NCBI GenBank assembly: GCA_910587135.1 | Contig: CAJULF010000002.1 | Coordinates: 1-64,000, forward strand | Source of the DNA: an uncultured Oscillospiraceae bacterium | GTDB lineage: Bacteria; Bacillota; Clostridia; Oscillospirales; Ruminococcaceae | Length of the DNA: 64,000 nt | Direction of reading: 5' to 3' | Shown: positions 52,717-61,261 of the stretch, in pieces | Position numbering within the stretch: position 1 is the stretch's first letter | Layout: every line of letters begins with the position of its first letter | The notes under the pieces: model-generated | The model's database searches: none | The model's input: the letters and a program-made list of their open reading frames with translations, nothing else | What the model was told of the DNA's origin: nothing | Program-made: the position numbers and the translations under genes

Positions 52717-54137
52717 CACTCGCCGCAAAGCTCCTTGTAAAGTCCGATATACAGCTTAGCGCTTGCCGCCCAGCTGAAATCGGTCTTCATAGCTCTCTGC
52801 ATTACCTTGCCCCACTCGGTCTTGTTGTCATATACAGCCTTGGCGCGGCGTATAGCCTCCAGCATATCGTGAGCGTTGTAGCTCTGGAATGTGAAGCCTA
52901 TGCCGTTATCGCCGTAGTCGATGATGGAGTCCTTAAGACCGCCCGTAGCACGAACTACCGGCACAGTGCCGTAACGCGCCGCTATCATCTGAGCAAGTCC
53001 GCACGGCTCGCTCTTTGAGGGCATAAGGAACATATCCGCGCCCGCGTACAGCCGCTTTGCGAGCTGCGGGTTGTAACCGCGGTAGAAGCCCACCTTGTCG
53101 GGATAGCGCCAGTGCATTTCCTGGAAGAAATCCTCATACTGCTTCTCGCCCGAGCCTAAAATCATTACCTGCATATCCACGCTGATAATCTCATCAAACA
53201 CATATCTTACCAAATCAAAGCCCTTATGATCCGCGAAGCGCGAGATCATAACCAGCAGCGGGATATTGTATTCGGGCATACCGAACTCCTCAAACAGAGC
53301 GCTCTTGCAGGCAGCCTTTCCCTTACGATTCTTGGCGCTGAACTTTGAGGCTATAGTGTTATCGGTTTCGGGATTATACAGATCCACATCAATACCGTTG
53401 AGGAAGCCACAGGTCTTATACTGCTTGTTGCGGAGTATTCTGTCCAGACCGTGGCTGAACCACGGATCAAGAATTTCCTTGGCATAAGTAGGAGATACGG
53501 TGGTGACCTTGTCCGCCATCTCGATAGCACCCTTCATAAAGTTTATATCTCTGTCATACTCTATAATGGAAACGTTCTGCGGAGGAATACCAACGATATC
53601 CTTTACCAGGTCAAGACCGTACTGACCCTGATAGCCGATATTGTGGATAGTGAACACGTTCTTTATGCCGCCGTAACCCCACTGGTTCTTATAAAACAGA
53701 TTATAGTATACGGGTACGAGCGCGCACTGCCAGTCGTTGGAATTGATTATCTGCGGCTTGAAGTCGATATATTTCAGCATTTCAAGCACAGCGCGGCTAA
53801 AGAAAACATATCTTTCCGCGTCGTCATAATAGCCGTAAAGACCGCTGTTGCGCTTAAAATAATACTCATTATCTATAAAGAAATAAGTAACGCCGTCAAC
53901 CACCTGTGAGAACAGCCCGCAATACTGGCTTCTCCAACCGACGGGAACATTGAAATTGGTTATAAAATGCATTTGCTCTCGCTGTTCGGGCTTTATGGTG
54001 TTAACATAATAGGGCATTACCACACAAGCTTCATGCCCCGCCTGGACAAGAGCCTTGGGCAGTGAGCCCGCAACATCGGCAAGACCGCCGCTTGCCGCGA
54101 AAGGGAGCGCCTCGCTCGCCGCATATAAAATTCTCAT
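52716..54137 (-). CDS. glgA: Glycogen (starch) synthase
   Basis: The 473-aa GT5 enzyme extends alpha-1,4-glucan from ADP-glucose. It shows the N-terminal ASEALPFAASGGLADVAGSLP (the K-x-G-G loop region as A-S-G-G), TIHNIGYQGQYGLD, the VSPTYAKEIL motif and the C-terminal nucleotide-binding SKSEPCGLAQMIAARYGTVP with VRATGGLKDSI. The usual start motif K-x-G-GL has alanine-serine in place of lysine. GGAGGAAAAAG precedes the ATG. No other glg gene is nearby. It has its own promoter. Confidence 0.95.
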   Translation of the reverse strand: MRILYAASEALPFAASGGLADVAGSLPKALVQAGHEACVVMPYYVNTIKPEQREQMHFITNFNVPVGWRSQYCGLFSQVVDGVTYFFIDNEYYFKRNSGLYGYYDDAERYVFFSRAVLEMLKYIDFKPQIINSNDWQCALVPVYYNLFYKNQWGYGGIKNVFTIHNIGYQGQYGLDLVKDIVGIPPQNVSIIEYDRDINFMKGAIEMADKVTTVSPTYAKEILDPWFSHGLDRILRNKQYKTCGFLNGIDVDLYNPETDNTIASKFSAKNRKGKAACKSALFEEFGMPEYNIPLLVMISRFADHKGFDLVRYVFDEIISVDMQVMILGSGEKQYEDFFQEMHWRYPDKVGFYRGYNPQLAKRLYAGADMFLMPSKSEPCGLAQMIAARYGTVPVVRATGGLKDSIIDYGDNGIGFTFQSYNAHDMLEAIRRAKAVYDNKTEWGKVMQRAMKTDFSWAASAKLYIGLYKELCGE

Positions 54138-54191
54138 AGCTTTTTCCTCCGAAATTTAATTCAGCCTTATTTCTTTTTTGCTGTTATATAA

Positions 54192-54220
54192 ACTATACCA
54201 TATTTTTGTTCAAAATGCAA
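54192..54220 (-). promoter_or_regulatory. Promoter of glgA
   Basis: On the minus strand TTGCAT (54220-54215) and TATAGT (54197-54192) with a 17-bp spacer, 55 bp before the glgA ATG. Confidence 0.75.
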
Positions 54221-54351
54221 GGGGATTTTGTAATTTTTATATAAAAAGTATTTTATGAAACATTTTTCTGTCGGTTTATATATAAAATATTTATCAACCC
54301 TTAGTAAAGGGCTAAGCTTGTAGAAAAAGCCCATATGCCACGCAATGTCGG

Positions 54352-54600
54352 CGCATGAAATTTCAAAAAAGCGCAGAGTTTTACGCAACGATAATGCGGT
54401 TAACTAAAGCATTATGTCGAAGTTTGCGTAAAACCGCGTTTGCGAACGCAAACGCGCGGTTTCCGCTAAGCATGCCAAGCTTTGCGCAATGTGGAGGTTA
54501 TGTCTCATGGCATTAGGTTTCAATTTGCGCAAAACTTCCGGTACGAAGTGAAGCGGAGAATGCTTATCGGGAATTATGAAATTTTTTAAATAATCCGCCA
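54352..54600 (+). repeat. Large orphan leader-like repeat region
   Basis: GCGCATGAAATTTCAAAAAA at the left and ATGAAATTTTTTAAATAATC at the right have the ends of the AAATTTCAAAA repeats. Inside are long internal complementarities such as GTTTTACGCAA and TTTGCGTAAAAC around 54374-54432. No gene follows in a leader position. The remaining parts of 54138-54985 hold two promoters and no credible coding frame. Confidence 0.6.
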
Positions 54601-54874
54601 TTGGTCAGCCTTTATATACAGGCTGATACTAATTCCCGACCGAAAATAAACAATCTTTGCGGTCTGATTTCCGCAATACTGCGTTGTCGTCCCTGCAAGG
54701 CATCAGCCTTGCTGCATCCTCCGCCTTGTATTGCAAAAATCTTCCTCGCAAATCTTTATCTATTTTCAATCGGTAATTAGTGTGAATATTTATGTCGAAC
54801 GGATATGTAAGGCTGCATTTTCTCATTTTTTGACATATTCCAAACGAAGCATATTTGATATGTAATTTAAGCAT

Positions 54875-54903
54875 TTTACAAAATAGCTTTATAATGTTAT
54901 AAT
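54875..54903 (+). promoter_or_regulatory. Promoter of the Fe-alcohol dehydrogenase gene
   Basis: TTTACA (54875-54880) and TATAAT (54898-54903) are 17 bp apart, about 83 bp before the ATG at 54986. Confidence 0.75.
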
Positions 54904-54985
54904 GGAAATGTAAAAAAACATCGTGGAAAATCGGCGGTGTTCGTTGGTTTTTCACAAAAACAACATATTTTAGGAGGATACCGAA

Positions 54986-56203
54986 ATGGCAAGATTTACT
55001 TTACCCAGAGATTTGTACCACGGAAAAGGCTCGCTTGAAAACCTTAAGAATCTTAAGGGAAAAAAGGCTGTGATCGTTGTCGGCGGCGGCGCAATGAAGA
55101 GAAACGGCTTTTTGCAGAAAGCTGAGGACTATCTTAAAGAGGCAGGCATGGAGGTATCCCTTATTGAGGGCGTAGAACCCGATCCCTCCGTTACCACCGT
55201 TATGAACGGTGCGGCTAAAATGCTGGAATTCCAGCCCGACTGGATCGTTGCCATGGGCGGCGGTTCTCCTATCGACGCGGCTAAGGCAATGTGGATAAAG
55301 TATGAGTATCCCGACTGCACCTTTGAGGATATGTGCAAGGTTTTCGGTATTCCCGAACTGCGTAAAAAGGCTCATTTCTGCGCTATCCCCTCTACATCCG
55401 GCACTGCTACCGAGGTAACCGCGTTCTCCATCATCACCGACTACGATAAGGGCATCAAGTACCCCATCGCCGATTTTGAGATCACTCCCGATGTGGCTAT
55501 TGTTGATTCCGACCTTGCGGAAACCATGCCTCAGAAGCTGACCGCTCACACCGGTATGGACGCTATCACTCACGCTATCGAAGCGTATGTTTCAACCGCA
55601 AACTGCGACTACACAGACCCGCTGGCTATCCATGCCATCGAGATGATAATGGACGACCTTGTTCCCTCCTACAACGGCGATATGGAAGCAAGAGCCAGAA
55701 TGCACAACGCGCAGTGCCTTGCGGGTATGGCATTCTCCAACGCTCTGCTGGGTATAGTTCACTCTATGGCTCACAAGACGGGCGCTATCTTCCAGGACTA
55801 CGGCGCGCATATTATCCACGGCGCGGCTAACGCTATGTATCTGCCCAAGGTCATCGCGTTCAACGCGAAAGACCCCACCGCCAAGAAGCGCTACGGCGTA
55901 ATTGCGGACTACATGCATCTCGGCGGAAACAGCGACGACGAGAAGGTAGAACTGCTGATAAAGTATCTCAGAAAGATGAACGACGATCTTAAGATACCGC
56001 ACTGCATAAAGAACTACGGCGCGGACAGCTATCCCCGCGAGCAGGGCTTCGTTCCCGAAAACGTATTCCTTGAAAGACTGCCCGATATCGCAAAGAACGC
56101 TATTCTGGACGCGTGCACGGGCTCCAATCCACGTCAGCCCTCTCAGGAGGAGATGGAGAAGCTGCTTAAGTGCTGCTACTACGACACCGAGGTAGATTTC
56201 TGA
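54986..56203 (+). CDS. Iron-containing alcohol dehydrogenase
   Basis: The 405-aa group III alcohol dehydrogenase (NAD(P)H-dependent, fermentative or detoxifying) has the nucleotide-binding MGGGSPIDAAKAMW and STSGTATEVTAFSI motifs. Its iron ligands lie in AHTGMDAITHAIEAYVS and in GIVHSMAHKTGAIFQDYGAH with the later HGAANAMYLPKV. Length is typical of butanol/ethanol dehydrogenases. AGGAGGATACC precedes the ATG. Codon use is strongly biased to common codons compared with the neighbours, suggesting high expression in fermentation. Confidence 0.93.
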   Translation: MARFTLPRDLYHGKGSLENLKNLKGKKAVIVVGGGAMKRNGFLQKAEDYLKEAGMEVSLIEGVEPDPSVTTVMNGAAKMLEFQPDWIVAMGGGSPIDAAKAMWIKYEYPDCTFEDMCKVFGIPELRKKAHFCAIPSTSGTATEVTAFSIITDYDKGIKYPIADFEITPDVAIVDSDLAETMPQKLTAHTGMDAITHAIEAYVSTANCDYTDPLAIHAIEMIMDDLVPSYNGDMEARARMHNAQCLAGMAFSNALLGIVHSMAHKTGAIFQDYGAHIIHGAANAMYLPKVIAFNAKDPTAKKRYGVIADYMHLGGNSDDEKVELLIKYLRKMNDDLKIPHCIKNYGADSYPREQGFVPENVFLERLPDIAKNAILDACTGSNPRQPSQEEMEKLLKCCYYDTEVDF

Positions 56204-56334
56204 TTTCTCTTATATCTTAATATATGTACAAAATCCCGCCGGCTTCGGTCTGCGGGATTTTGTATTTCCACAACTTATATCAAGATTTTATTCCCCTGTT
56301 TGTGATAGAATATACTCGAAGGGAGGGAACAGCC

Positions 56335-57240
56335 TTGTACGAATGGAACGAAGCGATACAAAAAATGCTGGACTGGATAGAGGAGAATATCGGCGAAAAC
56401 CCCACACTGCCGAAAATGTCGGAGCAGATCGGATACTCGCCCTACTACTGCTCGGTTCAGTTCCACAAAGTTTGCGGCATGACGATAAAACGCTATATTT
56501 CGGGACGGCGTCTGGCGCTGGCGGCGCTGGAGCTGAGGGACTCAAATGAGCGTATAATTGACATTGCCTTCAAATACGGGTTTTCCTCGCAGGAGGCTCT
56601 GACGAGAGCCTTTGTAACGGCGTTCGGGTGCGCACCCGCGGCGTACAGAAGAAATCCCGTGCCCGTTCCGCTGCCGGTACGAAAGGTGGTTTTCTTCCCG
56701 GAACACTATTACGAGCTCTATAAAGGAGGAGTTAAAATGAGCGATATTACCGAAGCAAAAGTAAGAGTGGAGTTTATCCCCGCCCACAAGTACATCGGCA
56801 TATGGGACGACGAAGCAGAGAACTACGGCAGCTTCTGGGAGCGCCACAACTGCGACGAGATATGCGGAACCATCGACAGCATGAGCAACGTCAGCGATCC
56901 GATAATCACCTGTCATACTGCTGGCTGGTCGTTAAAAGGTGGTAAGCGCCGCTACTTCTACGGCATGGGCATGCCCGCCGATTACAGCGGCACTGTTCCC
57001 GAGGGTTTCGAGATACGCGATATTCCCGCGGGATATTATCTTGTATTCTACCACCCGCCGTATGACTTCCTTAAGGACAACGGCGAGGTAATGGGCAGAG
57101 TTGAACGGCTCGCGTGGAATTACGACATAAGCGAGTATGGCGGCGGAAAGTATATCTGGAATGATAACGCCCCCTGCTATCAGCGGCATTACCCTGAGGG
57201 TATCGGCTATGAGGTTTTAAGACCCATCAAGCTGAAATAA
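56335..57240 (+). CDS. AraC-family regulator with GyrI-like ligand domain
   Basis: The 301-aa protein has two AraC helix-turn-helix motifs at the N-terminus (TLPKMSEQIGYSPYYCSVQF, and IIDIAFKYGFSSQEALTRAF with GCAPAAYRR) and a C-terminal effector-binding domain of the GyrI/AraC_E_bind type (about 135-301, VRVEFIPAHKYIGIWDDEAE). The start is TTG 56335 behind GGGAGGGAAC. The longer frame covers the end of the dehydrogenase transcript. Ligand and targets are unknown. It may regulate the dehydrogenase gene upstream. Confidence 0.9.
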   Translation: MYEWNEAIQKMLDWIEENIGENPTLPKMSEQIGYSPYYCSVQFHKVCGMTIKRYISGRRLALAALELRDSNERIIDIAFKYGFSSQEALTRAFVTAFGCAPAAYRRNPVPVPLPVRKVVFFPEHYYELYKGGVKMSDITEAKVRVEFIPAHKYIGIWDDEAENYGSFWERHNCDEICGTIDSMSNVSDPIITCHTAGWSLKGGKRRYFYGMGMPADYSGTVPEGFEIRDIPAGYYLVFYHPPYDFLKDNGEVMGRVERLAWNYDISEYGGGKYIWNDNAPCYQRHYPEGIGYEVLRPIKLK

Positions 57241-57245
57241 CAAAA

Positions 57246-57274
57246 GGCGGCGCGTCCCACACGGGGCGTGCCGC
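57246..57274. terminator. Hairpin between the AraC and GH5 genes
   Basis: GGCGGCGCGTCCC pairs imperfectly (G-U pairs) with GGGGCGTGCCGC around ACAC, between two convergent genes. Confidence 0.65.
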
Positions 57275-57280
57275 AAATTA

Positions 57281-59074
57281 TTATTCAGCCGTAACAGGCA
57301 TCCCGACAACCTTTCCGTCGGATACGGTCAAGTTATACTCAACCGTAGTGTCATTCCAGAAGTAGAATATAAACTGTATCTCACACTCGCCTGCGGTTTC
57401 ATTAAAGAAATTGTTGGTGAAGCGAACACCGTCCGTCACCGTCGTAAACTGGTCGCCGTACTGCTTGAAGGTTGTCCAGTTCTGCGAGCCGGGGCTGTTA
57501 CTGCCGCCGCTGATATACTTCGCTTCAACGGTCTTGAGCTGCGTTCCCTTGAAATCGCACGGGATAGTCAGCGCACCCTTTCTTCCCTCAACCTCGGTAA
57601 ACTCGGGAGTTGAGGTGTTATACACATACACCGTCCAGTCGGGCCCCGCCGAAAATTCCAGATAGAGAGTTTCCAGACGCCCATACTGCGCGGGGTCGGT
57701 TACGAGAGCCGAGATGTAATCCGCCTTAAAGGTCAGGGTATCCTCGGTAAGCGTATAGCTATCTTCGGAAAGCGCACCGCCGCTCTCCGAGCGTATTCCC
57801 GCAAGAGTATTCCCGTTTAGCGAGAGCTTAAGCTGCTTATCCTCAACAGCTCCCTCAAAAAGATTGATGAAATCCCGCTCGGCAGTGGAACTTCTCCCCT
57901 GCATACTCTGTTTGATTATCGCCATAAGAGAGGGATCAGCCCACTCGTAGCTGTAACGGTTGATATGCTGTCCGTTGTCCCACCACATAGTTGTAAGCCC
58001 GTTTTCTCTGACCGCGTTGCAGAAATACTCAAAGAATTTCAGTATCTCGCCGTGCTCCACCGTATCCAGCGCCGTGTCAAAGCCCAGCAGTCCCCACTCG
58101 CCGATAATTACGGGGATACCGTTGTCGATAAAGGTGGTCTTTAACCGCGACACAAGCCCGTCAATATCGGTCACGGAGGTTCCCTTGAACTCTGTCTCGC
58201 CCGCAATATTCACCGAGAAAGGCCAGTAACCGTAATAATGCACCGTCGCGATAATATTCGGATCGTTGATATCCGTGATAGTCACATAGAGCTGATCAAG
58301 GTATTTCTGCTCGCTGTTGGTATCCTTTGTGGGGAGTACTATAAGGCGCTCGGCGTTATTGCCGCCGCTTGCCCTCACTATCTCCACGCACGCCTTATTC
58401 ATCATATCCAGACACTCCGCGTAGGTGCTTTCCTTGTCGAAGCGCGGCTCGTTTATAGACTCAAAAATGACCGCGCGGGGATAGTCCTTGTAAGCCTCTG
58501 CAAGCTGCTCCCATATCGCCCTGAATTTAAGGTAATTCGCGTCGTTCTCGTCGGGAGTTATCGCGTTAAGCCACTGCCATGAGTCATGGTGAATATTCAC
58601 AAACACCAGCAGATCGGCGTCCAGCGCGTAGTTTATAACTTCTTTGGTGCGTGCGAGATAACTCGCGTCGATGACGTTTTCCTCATTCATCATATGCCCC
58701 CAGGTTATGGGTATTCTGATGGAATTGAAACCCTCGTCCTTGATCTTCTGTATAAGCTCGGGGGTAGCCTTGGGGTTTCCCCACGAGGTCTCACCGCCCG
58801 TCGCGTCAAGCGTATTACCGAGATTCCACCCGGGCTGCATTGCCGCGGTGAACTCCATCGCGTTCATTGACTCGGCACGATATACAAGGCTGTCTTCCGC
58901 ATAGCTTTCGAGCGGCTTGATATCACTCGGCGCTCCCGCTTCAACAGTATTGGATATCTCCGAGCCGTCAACGCTCTCCAACGGAGCGGAGCTTTCCTCT
59001 CCGCCTCTGCAGCCCGCCGCCGTCACACACAGCGCCGCGGCGGCTATGATCGAGATGATTTTTTTAAAATTCAT
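57281..59074 (-). CDS. GH5 family cellulase, putative lipoprotein with C-terminal carbohydrate-binding modules
   Basis: The 597-aa protein has a signal peptide ending in TAAGC, a plausible but imperfect lipobox, so it is likely attached to the outer face of the membrane. An acidic/Ser linker leads to a GH5 catalytic domain (about 75-390) beginning MQPGWNLGNTLDATGGETSW, with acid/base Glu209 in ESINEPRF and nucleophile Glu326 in VIIGEWGLLG. An X2/Ig-like module follows (LKLSLNGNTLAGI ... LTFKADYIS, about 400-470), then a further beta module, an order resembling GH5_4-Ig-CBM46 endoglucanases. GGAGGGTGAA precedes ATG 59074. No dockerin is seen. Confidence 0.92.
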   Translation of the reverse strand: MNFKKIISIIAAAALCVTAAGCRGGEESSAPLESVDGSEISNTVEAGAPSDIKPLESYAEDSLVYRAESMNAMEFTAAMQPGWNLGNTLDATGGETSWGNPKATPELIQKIKDEGFNSIRIPITWGHMMNEENVIDASYLARTKEVINYALDADLLVFVNIHHDSWQWLNAITPDENDANYLKFRAIWEQLAEAYKDYPRAVIFESINEPRFDKESTYAECLDMMNKACVEIVRASGGNNAERLIVLPTKDTNSEQKYLDQLYVTITDINDPNIIATVHYYGYWPFSVNIAGETEFKGTSVTDIDGLVSRLKTTFIDNGIPVIIGEWGLLGFDTALDTVEHGEILKFFEYFCNAVRENGLTTMWWDNGQHINRYSYEWADPSLMAIIKQSMQGRSSTAERDFINLFEGAVEDKQLKLSLNGNTLAGIRSESGGALSEDSYTLTEDTLTFKADYISALVTDPAQYGRLETLYLEFSAGPDWTVYVYNTSTPEFTEVEGRKGALTIPCDFKGTQLKTVEAKYISGGSNSPGSQNWTTFKQYGDQFTTVTDGVRFTNNFFNETAGECEIQFIFYFWNDTTVEYNLTVSDGKVVGMPVTAE

Positions 59075-59090
59075 TTCACCCTCCAAAAAT

Positions 59091-59549
59091 CTATTGCTCT
59101 TGTTCCGCGATATAGTTTTCCAGCATATCCGCGGCGAACCTGCACAACTCGGGACAGGGTCTTTTTTTGTAATATTCGGGGGTACGCGCCTCGGGTACGG
59201 CGGACTTTTCAGCCTCCTTAAGCCCGAGAAGCTCCCTGCATATGATACTCCCGTTAGCGGCGCGGAAACGGTCGGCAAGCTCCCGTATACGCTCATACAG
59301 CTCCGTTTTCGCGGCAAGGTTTTTCGGCTCGGAGTAACCGTAAAGCTGACTTAACACCAACACTACCCCCGAAAATGTCCCGCAGACCTCTCTCATGCGC
59401 CCCATGCCGCCGCCGAAACCCGACGAAAGCCGCGCCGCTCTCTCCTCGGAAAGCCCAAGCTCCTCCGCAAACGCCACCGCGACAGCCTGCGTACAGTTAT
59501 ACCCTTTCAGGAAGTTCTCATACGCCAAATCGCCCTTGCGCCCGCTCAC
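59091..59549 (-). CDS. C-GCAxxG-C-C family (putative redox) protein
   Basis: The 152-aa protein has the family pattern: YNCTQAVAVAFAEELGL near the start, SSGFGGGMGRMREVCGTFSG in the middle and the C-terminal CRELLG and CPELCRFAADML cysteines. Such proteins are presumed to bind metal or act in redox transfer; the exact function is unknown. The GTG at 59549 overlaps the mrp stop by four bases (GTGA), with GGAGGAG upstream, so it is coupled to mrp, an Fe-S carrier, which fits a metal-related role. Confidence 0.88.
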   Translation of the reverse strand: MSGRKGDLAYENFLKGYNCTQAVAVAFAEELGLSEERAARLSSGFGGGMGRMREVCGTFSGVVLVLSQLYGYSEPKNLAAKTELYERIRELADRFRAANGSIICRELLGLKEAEKSAVPEARTPEYYKKRPCPELCRFAADMLENYIAEQEQ

Positions 59550-60373
59550 TTGCAGAACTCCTCCACCGCGTCGGCTATCGGGTCGGCGGCGGTCGACTCC
59601 GTCAGCTCCAGCAAGCCCTTGTCAACCAGACCCGCCGTTTCGGGGTCTATGGGCAGCTTTGCCAGAACCTTCAAGCCGAACTTCTCAGCGGTTTCTTCAA
59701 TATGGCTTTCGCCGAACACCTTTATCTGCTTTCCGCAGTCGGGGCATACCGCATAGCTCATATTCTCCACAAGCCCGATTATCGGAACATTCATCATCTC
59801 TGCCATCTTTACCGCCTTGCCTACTATCATCGACACAAGCTCCTGCGGAGAGGTCACAACGATTATGCCGTCCAGCGGTATCGACTGGAACACCGTAAGC
59901 GGCACGTCGCCCGTTCCCGGGGGCATATCCACAAACATATAATCAACATCGTCCCACACTACGTCGGTCCAGAACTGCTTTGCCGTTCCCGCGATTATCG
60001 GACCGCGCCAGATAACGGGAGCTGTTTCATCGGGCAGCAGCAGATTTACCGACATAACCTTGATACCCTTTTTGGTGATAACGGGATAGATAGCGGTCTC
60101 GTTGCCCTGCGCCTTTTCGGTAAGCCCGAACGCTTTGGGAACAGACGGACCGGTTATATCCGCATCCAGCACGGCTGTTTTAAAACCGCGGCGGTTCATC
60201 AGAACAGCCGACAGGCAGGTCACAAGGGACTTGCCTACGCCGCCCTTTCCGCTGACAATTCCAATTACCTTGTTGATCTTGCTAAGCTCATGGGGCTTTT
60301 CGATAAGGCTCTCGGGCTGACGCTCGGAGCAATTGGCGGAACAGCTTCCGCAATCATGTGTACATTCACTCAT
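59546..60373 (-). CDS. mrp: Mrp/NBP35 family iron-sulfur cluster carrier ATPase
   Basis: The 275-aa protein has an N-terminal cysteine cluster CTHDCGSCSANC (NBP35-like), Walker A SGKGGVGKSLVT, VDMPPGTGDVPL, the VTSPQELVSMIV loop and the carrier motif ENMSYAVCPDCGKQI with CxxC. It binds and delivers Fe-S clusters in the cytosol. GGAGGTAAAC precedes the ATG. A family-A leader element lies upstream, separated from the ribosome site by an A/T-rich stretch. It is coupled to the cysteine-rich gene downstream. Confidence 0.95.
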   Translation of the reverse strand: MSECTHDCGSCSANCSERQPESLIEKPHELSKINKVIGIVSGKGGVGKSLVTCLSAVLMNRRGFKTAVLDADITGPSVPKAFGLTEKAQGNETAIYPVITKKGIKVMSVNLLLPDETAPVIWRGPIIAGTAKQFWTDVVWDDVDYMFVDMPPGTGDVPLTVFQSIPLDGIIVVTSPQELVSMIVGKAVKMAEMMNVPIIGLVENMSYAVCPDCGKQIKVFGESHIEETAEKFGLKVLAKLPIDPETAGLVDKGLLELTESTAADPIADAVEEFCK

Positions 60374-60405
60374 AGTTTACCTCCGTAATTTTTTTATTTT
60401 AATGT

Positions 60406-60530
60406 GAATTTTCTCGCACCGCATACTCAACCGCGTGGCGGTTGAGTATGCTATCTCGCCCGTAAAAGCTCCACTACACTCCGTTGCGCTACGCTTTCAC
60501 GAGCGGATTGCGGGAAAATTCCTGCGCGGG
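60406..60530 (-). repeat. Family-A leader hairpin element at mrp
   Basis: Minus-strand reading: outer stem GAATTTTCCCGC / GCGAGAAAATTC, second stem CGTGAAAGC / GCTTTTACG, third hairpin CATACTCAACCGC-CAC-GCGGTTGAGTATG (13 bp, perfect), then ATTAAAATAA, a T-poor gap and ACGGAGGTAAAC before the mrp ATG. Confidence 0.88.
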
Positions 60531-60592
60531 CTTTACGTTGATCTTTGCTTGCATTGCTTTTAATGCGCGGTTTTTGGGCTGCTCTTGCCCAA

Positions 60593-60727
60593 TTATTTTA
60601 ACTTATAATTTCCGCAAAAATACTTCGTTTTCTCCTGCGGGTAGTCATAGCCGAGTTCACGGGCGTTCAGCCCGCAGATATCGCCGCTGTCGGCAATGAC
60701 CGCGGGACGTATCTTTATCTCGCTCAT
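60593..60727 (-). pseudogene. N-terminal fragment of a GNAT acetyltransferase gene
   Basis: A 44-codon minus-strand frame starts at an ATG overlapping the Nudix stop (ATGA). It reads IKIRPAVIADSGDICGLNA and RELGYDYPQEKT, the usual first strand and helix of GNAT N-acetyltransferases, then loses similarity and stops. About 100-120 residues, including the acetyl-CoA loop, are missing. Downstream is repeat DNA (60406-60530), which may mark the break. Confidence 0.65.
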
Positions 60728-61185
60728 TGTACGCTCCTCTTCGGCGGGATAACCTCTCTTGTCCAGCTATCCAATTCATTCTCAATTTCGGCGCAGCAAA
60801 GCAGACCGCTGGCGAAAAGCCACGCCCTGTCACGCTCCGAAAGCTCGTCAAGGGATTTCCAAGCCACTCCCACGAGCTTCCGGTGAGCTTCGTCAATCCC
60901 GGGGTCAAAGCCGAGAACGGGCTCCTGCTCCCCCGCATCGATAAGATAGGTGTATGCGCCGTTGCCGTCCGAACGGGCAAAGTATCCCGCAAAGCGCAGC
61001 ACGCTGCCGTTTATGCCGCATTCCTCTTTAAGCTCGCGCACAGCCGCCTGTTCGGGAGTTTCACCGTCCTCGATACCGCCGCCCGGCAATACCCAATATT
61101 CCTCTCCATCAGCTCTGTACTTTACCATTAGCACCCGTTTCCCGCAAACTACAAGAGCATTCGCTCTGCCTTTGTATTGTTCCAT
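60724..61185 (-). CDS. Nudix hydrolase
   Basis: The 153-aa protein has a complete Nudix box, PGGGIEDGETPEQAAVRELK followed by EECGI, with all REXXEE metal-binding residues and the usual glycine. The substrate is not predictable (ADP-sugar or oxidised nucleotide are common). ATG 61185 is followed by MEQYKGRANALVV, a normal first strand. The stop overlaps the start of the broken GNAT gene, so a two-gene unit once existed. Confidence 0.88.
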   Translation of the reverse strand: MEQYKGRANALVVCGKRVLMVKYRADGEEYWVLPGGGIEDGETPEQAAVRELKEECGINGSVLRFAGYFARSDGNGAYTYLIDAGEQEPVLGFDPGIDEAHRKLVGVAWKSLDELSERDRAWLFASGLLCCAEIENELDSWTREVIPPKRSVQ

Positions 61186-61261
61186 ATATCCTCTTGATAT
61201 ATTAACATTAAACCGTCATTTGTTATACCATAATTGTCGGCTATATTGCAATATTATCGGA

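Noticed and set aside
54167..54388. A 73-codon frame upstream of glgA on the minus strand
   Set aside because: It overlaps the glgA promoter and repeat DNA, has odd composition (Lys/Tyr/Phe-rich) and lacks a ribosome site.
59075..59317. N-terminal extension of the GH5 gene
   Set aside because: It overlaps the neighbouring cysteine-rich gene. The ATG at 59074 has GGAGGG and is followed directly by a signal peptide.
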